From JAABRU01 sp050180235 (lineage in GTDB: Bacteria > Desulfobacterota > Desulfobacteria > Desulfobacterales > Desulfococcaceae), in contig JBFXEJ010000094.1 in assembly GCA_050180235.1 (NCBI GenBank), positions 1-26,953 of the forward strand: DNA of 26,953 bases. Direction: 5' to 3'. Each line of letters opens with the position of its first letter. Positions within the stretch are counted from its first letter, which is position 1. The notes under the pieces were generated by a model. The model made no database searches and had not been told where the DNA came from. It worked only from the letters and a program-made list of their open reading frames with translations. Of this stretch, positions 23,222 through 26,953 are shown one piece after another. Made by a program: the position numbers and the translations under genes.

Positions 23222-23821
23222 ATGGAAAACTGTTATGCAAAACTGGTGCAGAACAACCTGCATCAGATATATGAAAAAAAATCTGCGGAAGAATTGGGCC
23301 GGTGTCTGCCGGGAAAGGCCGAAGGGTCAGGGGTTTCTTTCCCCGCGTTCGGCCGGATATGCCGGATTTCACGCGAGGGGATTTGGCTTGGAGAAGAAAA
23401 ACAGGAAAGCGTCATGGGGATTCTGCTTTCTCTCTATGCCCTGCACGCAGGCCCGGAAGAAGCGGTTCTGTATCCCCTGAAGGCATTCAAGGATTTTCCT
23501 GACAGCGGCCCCTATACCGGAGCCTTTGTCACCCATACCCAGAATGTCCTGATTGCCCATGTTCCGAAGATCAGAAAGCATATGACCGGAATCATGGAAA
23601 AATTCAGTGGAGAGAAAAACAGGGACGGTGATTTCTCTTTTATCATCCGGCCTATGCCCAAAATCGCTCTCTGCTATATCTTTTACGAGGCGGATGAAGA
23701 TTTTCCGGCTTCAGTGAACTGTCTGTATTCCAGCAATGCATCGCTGTTCATGCCTCTGGACGGACTTGCGGATGTGGGAGAATACACATCTGCTGCCATT
23801 ATCCGTATTCTGTCTGAATGA
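23222..23821 (+). CDS. DUF3786 family protein
   Basis: The 199-residue protein matches the DUF3786 layout. A central helix and loop (MGILLSLYALHAGPEEAVLY, 65-84) precede an aromatic, glycine-containing patch. The C-terminal signature is IRPMPKIALCYIFYEADEDF (142-161), continuing PASVNCLYSSNASLFMPLDG (162-181). In relatives this reads as a P-R-V-P-L...W-x-x-D-E-E-F-P-x-S pattern. The function is unknown; the family is common in sulfate reducers and other anaerobes. The ATG at 23222 follows GAGGAG. The upstream in-frame extension lies in a dispersed repeat end (ATGTTACGCAG) and is not counted. The gene is 9 bp upstream of rtcA, so the two are co-transcribed. Confidence 0.8.
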   Translation: MENCYAKLVQNNLHQIYEKKSAEELGRCLPGKAEGSGVSFPAFGRICRISREGIWLGEEKQESVMGILLSLYALHAGPEEAVLYPLKAFKDFPDSGPYTGAFVTHTQNVLIAHVPKIRKHMTGIMEKFSGEKNRDGDFSFIIRPMPKIALCYIFYEADEDFPASVNCLYSSNASLFMPLDGLADVGEYTSAAIIRILSE

Positions 23822-23830
23822 GGAACTGCC

Positions 23831-24850
23831 ATGATTTGCATAGACGGTTCTTACGGTGAAGGCGGGGGACAGATTCTGCGGACATCTCTTGCCCTGTCCC
23901 TGCTCACGGGAAAGGCATTTGAAATCAGCAATATCCGCTCCGGACGCAGAAAACCCGGACTCATGCGACAGCATCTCACAGCAGTGGAGGCCGCGCAGAA
24001 AATCGGAAATGCCAAAGTGCAGGGCGGGGACATCGGCTCCGGCACAGTCACGTTTGTTCCGGGCATGGTGCAGCCCGGATATTATCATTTTGCTGTGGGC
24101 ACGGCAGGCAGTTGCACTCTGGTGCTGCAGACCGTACTGCCTGCGCTGCTGACTGCGGACGGGGAATCGGAACTGCTTCTGGAAGGGGGAACCCACAACC
24201 CTTTTGCCCCGCCCTTTGATTTTCTGGACAGAACCTTTCTGCCCCTGATAAAACGAATGGGCCCTGATGTCAGGACTGTTCTTTTCCGTCCCGGTTTTTA
24301 TCCGGCAGGAGGAGGCAAATTCAGCGTTTCCATACGGCCTGCCAAAAAACTGATGCAGTTGCATCTGAAAGAACGGGGGGAGATTCTCAGCCAATCCTCA
24401 CGCGCGATTGTGGCAAAACTGCCACGTCATATTGCGGAGCGGGAACTTGGCGTGATTCAGAAAAAACTTTCCTGGCCTTCCGAATGTCTGCATATTGAGG
24501 AGGCGGAAAATTCCCGCGGCCCCGGAAATGTGCTTTTTGCCGAAGTGCAAAGTGAACATATCACAGAGATTTTCACGGGTTTTGGAGAGCGGGGCGTGAC
24601 AGCGGAGAAAGTGGCTGAAAAAGTGGTGAAATCTGTTCGGGAATACGTGATTGCGGATGTGCCTGTCGGCCCGTATCTGGCGGATCAGTTGCTCATTCCG
24701 ATGGCAATGGCAGGGGGCGGAAGTTTCCGCACTCCTGCACCCACTCTTCACACCACAACCAATATGGAAATCATCAGAAAATTTCTGGACGTGGAATTCC
24801 GTGCGGAGCAGTTGGAATCCGGAGCATGGGAAATCCGGATTCATGCCTGA
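23831..24850 (+). CDS. rtcA: RNA 3'-terminal phosphate cyclase
   Basis: RtcA uses ATP to convert RNA 3'-phosphate ends to 2',3'-cyclic phosphates through an enzyme-AMP intermediate. The 339-residue protein has DGSYGEGGGQILRTSLALS (5-23) at its N-terminus and the family signature GFYPAGGGKF (155-164). The presumed adenylylated histidine is His307 in PTLHTTTN (304-311). PFAPPFDFLDRTFLP (124-138) and GPYLADQLLIPMA (280-292) are also typical. Length is standard. GAGG lies just before the ATG, 9 bp after the DUF3786 stop codon. No rtcB ligase or rtcR regulator is nearby, unlike the enterobacterial rtc operon, so its RNA-repair partner is elsewhere or absent. Confidence 0.95.
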   Translation: MICIDGSYGEGGGQILRTSLALSLLTGKAFEISNIRSGRRKPGLMRQHLTAVEAAQKIGNAKVQGGDIGSGTVTFVPGMVQPGYYHFAVGTAGSCTLVLQTVLPALLTADGESELLLEGGTHNPFAPPFDFLDRTFLPLIKRMGPDVRTVLFRPGFYPAGGGKFSVSIRPAKKLMQLHLKERGEILSQSSRAIVAKLPRHIAERELGVIQKKLSWPSECLHIEEAENSRGPGNVLFAEVQSEHITEIFTGFGERGVTAEKVAEKVVKSVREYVIADVPVGPYLADQLLIPMAMAGGGSFRTPAPTLHTTTNMEIIRKFLDVEFRAEQLESGAWEIRIHA

Positions 24851-24919
24851 ACGCAGGCCCCATTTTCGTAAACAATGGAGAACAGAACGCTTCTTTCGTG
24901 GGAAGCTCTATGAGATCTG

Positions 24920-25021
24920 ATACCAATTCTCCATTGAATTTATATAATAAGGTGAATTGTTTCCTCTGTGTCCTCTGTGGGAAACCGAATCATAAGTATA
25001 TTTTCAATGGCGAACCGTTAT
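24920..25021. repeat. ATACC-family MITE-like element, copy d
   Basis: ATACCAATTCTCCATTGAA (24920-24938) has an inverted partner at 25003-25021 (complement ATAACGGTTCGCCATTGAA). The interior contains TTCCTCTGTGTCCTCTGTGG. It lies 70 bp after rtcA, in the gap to the convergent SDR gene. Confidence 0.75.
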
Positions 25022-25070
25022 GATGGGATGCTGGAAGTCAGTCCGTCTGATTTTCACAGGGAGGAACAAA

Positions 25071-25097
25071 AAAGACCGGGGGAATTCCCCAGTCTTT
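25071..25097. terminator. Bidirectional terminator between rtcA and the SDR gene
   Basis: AAAGAC (25071-25076) pairs with GTCTTT (25092-25097) around a self-complementary GGGGAATTCCCC core. Short T-rich runs occur on both sides (TTTGTTTG on plus, TTTTTTGTTCC on minus). Its position between convergent genes fits shared termination. Confidence 0.6.
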
Positions 25098-25123
25098 GTT
25101 TGTCAGAGAGTTGGAAAATTTTT

Positions 25124-25918
25124 TTATCCTTTGGAACCCAGCCGCAGACCGCCGTGAATAAAATACACATCCCCTGCCATAGCCTCGTTCCGGTAAATGT
25201 CACCGACCAGAGTGGCCACTTCCTCAGGCTCCACAAGTCTGCCGATGGGTATATCGGCTATGATTTTGTCCAGAGCCTTCTGATTCATGTTTTTGACCAT
25301 ATCGGTTCCCACATATCCGGGTGCGACAGCCACACACCGGATTTTGTCGGCCATGCCCCGGCGGAAAAACTCGGCAGTGATGACTTTGGGCATTACAGAC
25401 ATGGCAGCCTTGGTGGAGGAATAATTGATCTGTCCGGCTGTTCCCAGAGAACCGGTGGAGGATACCAGACAGATCAGACCGCGGCAGTTGTGGTTGATCA
25501 TGCGCTCCGCGCACTCCCTCACAGTCAGAAATACACCGGTCAGGTTGATGTCTATGACCAGTTGAAAGTCGCTCAAAGACATTTTTTTGGTCACTTTCCC
25601 GGTAAGTTTGTCCGGCGAGACCATCATGCCATCCCGGATGATTCCGGCAAAAGGGGCCACCAGATTGATCTGCCCGAATTTTTCAATGGCTGTATCTGCC
25701 AGTCTGGCACAGTCCTCTTCTTTGGAAACATTGCATGGTACAGAAACCACCTCGCCGCCCATGCCTTTGATTTCCGATTCAGCCTGGGCCAGCAGCTTTT
25801 CGGAAATATCCGCTATCACCACTTTGCCCCCGTTTTTTACCCAGTATTTGGCGAGGCACAGCCCTATACCGCCGCCGCCGCCCGTAATAACACCTACGGA
25901 ATCTTTGATTTCCAGCAT
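25124..25918 (-). CDS. Short-chain dehydrogenase/reductase (FabG-like SDR)
   Basis: The 264-residue classical SDR has a cofactor-binding loop TGGGGGIG (12-19). VVIADIS ends the second strand, suggesting NAD(H) preference because Asp is present at 37. The usual NAG motif is FAG (90-92). Asn125 is in DINLTGVF, Ser153/154 in LVSSTGSLG, and the catalytic Tyr166-x3-Lys170 in NYSSTK. The AGGATGG sequence upstream sets the ATG. Members range from 3-oxoacyl-ACP or 3-hydroxyacyl-CoA to alcohol and sugar dehydrogenases, and neighbours do not decide the substrate. It is a lone gene, convergent with rtcA. Confidence 0.92.
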   Translation of the reverse strand: MLEIKDSVGVITGGGGGIGLCLAKYWVKNGGKVVIADISEKLLAQAESEIKGMGGEVVSVPCNVSKEEDCARLADTAIEKFGQINLVAPFAGIIRDGMMVSPDKLTGKVTKKMSLSDFQLVIDINLTGVFLTVRECAERMINHNCRGLICLVSSTGSLGTAGQINYSSTKAAMSVMPKVITAEFFRRGMADKIRCVAVAPGYVGTDMVKNMNQKALDKIIADIPIGRLVEPEEVATLVGDIYRNEAMAGDVYFIHGGLRLGSKG

Positions 25919-26052
25919 GTTTCCATCCTTTCTTCTGATTGTTTGCAGGAAGTTGCCTAACTTTGTTTATCTGAAAAAGAAAAATTTTGCAATACAATGA
26001 TGAAGCCGCATCACCTCACGAATTTCATCCATGATTCTTCTGCTTTTTGTGC

Positions 26053-26082
26053 TTGACATAGGCTGCCTTTATAGAATATATT
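26053..26082 (+). promoter_or_regulatory. Strong-looking orphan promoter
   Basis: TTGACA (26053-26058), an 18-bp spacer and TATATT (26077-26082) face right, with no gene downstream for at least 870 bp. The predicted start (about 26089) is at the edge of the next element. It could produce a non-coding transcript through the hairpin and tandem repeats, or be a chance match in AT-rich DNA. Confidence 0.45.
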
Positions 26083-26085
26083 TTA

Positions 26086-26221
26086 ACCCAAGTTGCCAGT
26101 TATGAAGCAGAGTTTTTTGTTAAAAGCATATTAAAACAAAATGTTATAAATTTTGCCCTGTTTTGGTCTGAAAATCCTGCTGCTGAAATCATTAGACGTT
26201 TCTGTAACAGGCAACTTGAGT
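26086..26221. mobile_element. MITE-like element with CAAGTTGCC ends
   Basis: ACCCAAGTTGCCAGTTA at the left end is matched by an inverted ACTCAAGTTGCCTGTTA at the right end, giving a 136-bp element with two mismatches in 17 bp. TATTTTA flanks it on both sides (26079-26085 and 26222-26228), a candidate 7-bp target duplication, though AT-rich sequence weakens this. There is no coding capacity. Confidence 0.65.
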
Positions 26222-26260
26222 TATTTTATTATCTTGTATAAGACAGAAAGATATTGAGAA

Positions 26261-26290
26261 AGGGAAAATTTGTCAAGACAAACTTTCCCT
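26261..26290. other. Strong hairpin preceding the tandem repeats
   Basis: AGGGAAAATTTGTC (26261-26274) and GACAAACTTTCCCT (26277-26290) form a 14-bp stem with one mismatch and a 2-nt loop. The last two bases are the start of the first 40-bp repeat. Confidence 0.6.
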
Positions 26291-26415
26291 GATAAGTGGC
26301 TTTTTTGGGTATTATCAGGGAAACTGACCTGATAAGTGGCTTTTTTGGCTGTTATCAGGGAAACTGACCTGATAAGCAGTGTTTTTGGGTATTATCAGGG
26401 AAACCGATCTGATAA
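26289..26415. repeat. Three 40-bp tandem repeats, each with an internal dyad
   Basis: Units start at 26289, 26329 and 26369, each exactly 40 bp, with a partial fourth (CTGATAA) at 26409. Each unit contains CTGATAA...TTATCAG, followed by GGAAACTGAC or a close variant. The units differ by only a few bases. There are no spacers, so this is not a CRISPR array. They could be iteron-like protein binding sites or serial RNA hairpins. Confidence 0.8.
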
Positions 26416-26524
26416 TCAATGGTTAGTGTGCTCATATTTTTAATTATAAACAGCCAAACATTTAATCCAATTAAGCAAATTGACCTATAATGATAAATAT
26501 GCTATTGAATTATTAAGAAATTAA

Positions 26525-26638
26525 TTGAGTGTAACCAAAATAATGCAGAAACCAATTATCCAAATTTCTCAAACCTTGATTTCTGTGAACCTTTTAAAAA
26601 CAAAACCTGACGATTTACACTTTTTTGGTTACACTCAA
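26525..26638. mobile_element. MITE with perfect 16-bp terminal inverted repeats
   Basis: TTGAGTGTAACCAAAA (26525-26540) is perfectly repeated in inverted orientation at 26623-26638. It is flanked by ATTAA on both sides (26520-26524 and 26639-26643), a candidate 5-bp target duplication. The 114-bp element is non-coding. The AT-rich DNA on either side (26416-26519 and 26644-26834) shows no gene. Confidence 0.75.
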
Positions 26639-26834
26639 ATTAATTTATGCAATGATATTGCTGAAGTGATATTTAAATGATAATTTTTAAAAGTTATATT
26701 ATAACAGATATATAATTTGTGAAATCGGATAATATTATTGCACTGATTATGATCCACAGGAAATTATTGATTGAGCAAAGAACTGTTAGAAATTATAAAT
26801 AATAATTTGCTGTTAATAATTATTTTAATTTTTG

Positions 26835-26857
26835 GTAGTGGGTCAAATCCGTTGATT
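26835..26857. repeat. TGGGTCA-family end, copy 3 (single arm)
   Basis: GGTAGTGGGTCAAATCCG, continuing TTGAT, is identical to the left arm of the element at 557-690. No second arm is seen before the window ends. It overlaps the stop codon of the partial gene at 26856-26953. Confidence 0.7.
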
Positions 26858-26953
26858 ATACTGCTTCCGAATATAACCCTTTCTGAAAATAATAGCGGTT
26901 GATATACATCCCGATAACATTGTCATGTATGTCTCCGTTCTTTGAAAAACAGA
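26856..26953 (-). CDS. Partial gene, C-terminus only
   Basis: The minus-strand frame entering from the right edge encodes about 31 residues (CFSKNGDIHDNVIGMYINRY, then YFQKGLYSEAV) and stops with TAA at 26856-26858. The composition is protein-like, and the other minus-strand frames contain stops or are less plausible. The family is not recognised, because too little is present. The stop codon coincides with the end of a dispersed repeat arm. Confidence 0.45.
   Translation of the reverse strand, partial: CFSKNGDIHDNVIGMYINRYYFQKGLYSEAV

Noticed and set aside
24968..25960. 330-codon plus-strand ORF antisense to the SDR gene
   Set aside because: The SDR on the opposite strand has intact catalytic motifs; this frame starts inside a MITE and has no domain features.
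26289..26415. Possible CRISPR array
   Set aside because: The 40-bp units are head-to-tail without unique spacers, so it is a plain tandem repeat.

Overview
The window reads as chromosomal DNA of an anaerobic bacterium, most likely a member of the Desulfobacterota (Desulfobacterales-like). This is inferred from the gene content (a DUF3786 protein, archaeal-type phosphoglycerate mutase and NMN adenylyltransferase, a rubrerythrin-like protein, RtcA, an Amt transporter) together with moderate GC and intergenic DNA full of small palindromic elements. No rRNA, tRNA, CRISPR array or complete transposase gene was recognised.

Layout. Positions 1-1111 hold one small membrane ORF and a stack of dispersed repeats, with a probable gene fragment at 767-871. 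Positions 1112-5629 (minus strand) carry a SLOG-like gene, a secreted subtilisin-type protease, a NadM-like nucleotidyltransferase and archaeal-type phosphoglycerate mutase. Positions 5630-6464 are repeats. An ammonium transporter (6465-7868, minus) has a near-perfect sigma-54 promoter and is divergent from lipB (8247-8939), which has a near-consensus sigma-70 promoter. Positions 9245-13454 form a three-gene signalling operon: a chemoreceptor-like protein, a PAS/SpoIIE-phosphatase/HATPase protein and a STAS anti-anti-sigma protein. Together they look like a complete partner-switching pathway with its own transmembrane input. Next come an overlapping rubrerythrin/Nudix pair (13608-14634, minus) and class II fumarase (14790-16193).

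Positions 16723-19473 are the most unusual part. A run of plus-strand genes is punctuated by structures that match integron attC recombination sites: a periplasmic solute-binding protein, a frameshifted secreted-protein gene, a small ORF overlapping a nucleotidyltransferase gene, and a GNAT acetyltransferase. No integron integrase is present in the window, so this looks like an integrase-less attC cluster (CALIN). One attC appears to have been destroyed by a palindromic mobile repeat.

Positions 19627-21863 (minus) hold an ECF sigma factor, its zinc-finger anti-sigma factor and two small charged secreted proteins. Positions 22174-24850 (plus) carry a quinone oxidoreductase, a DUF3786 protein and RtcA, facing an SDR oxidoreductase (25124-25918, minus). 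From about 25,940 to the end the DNA is AT-rich and nearly gene-free. It contains two MITE-like elements with candidate target duplications, a strong hairpin, three 40-bp tandem repeats, a strong-looking promoter with no gene after it, and the C-terminus of a gene running off the window.

At least three families of miniature inverted-repeat elements recur in the window. Several copies sit flush with the 3' ends of genes, and in one case the element's terminal repeat encodes the last residues and stop codon of the ECF sigma factor. The start codons chosen here follow visible Shine-Dalgarno sequences where these exist.
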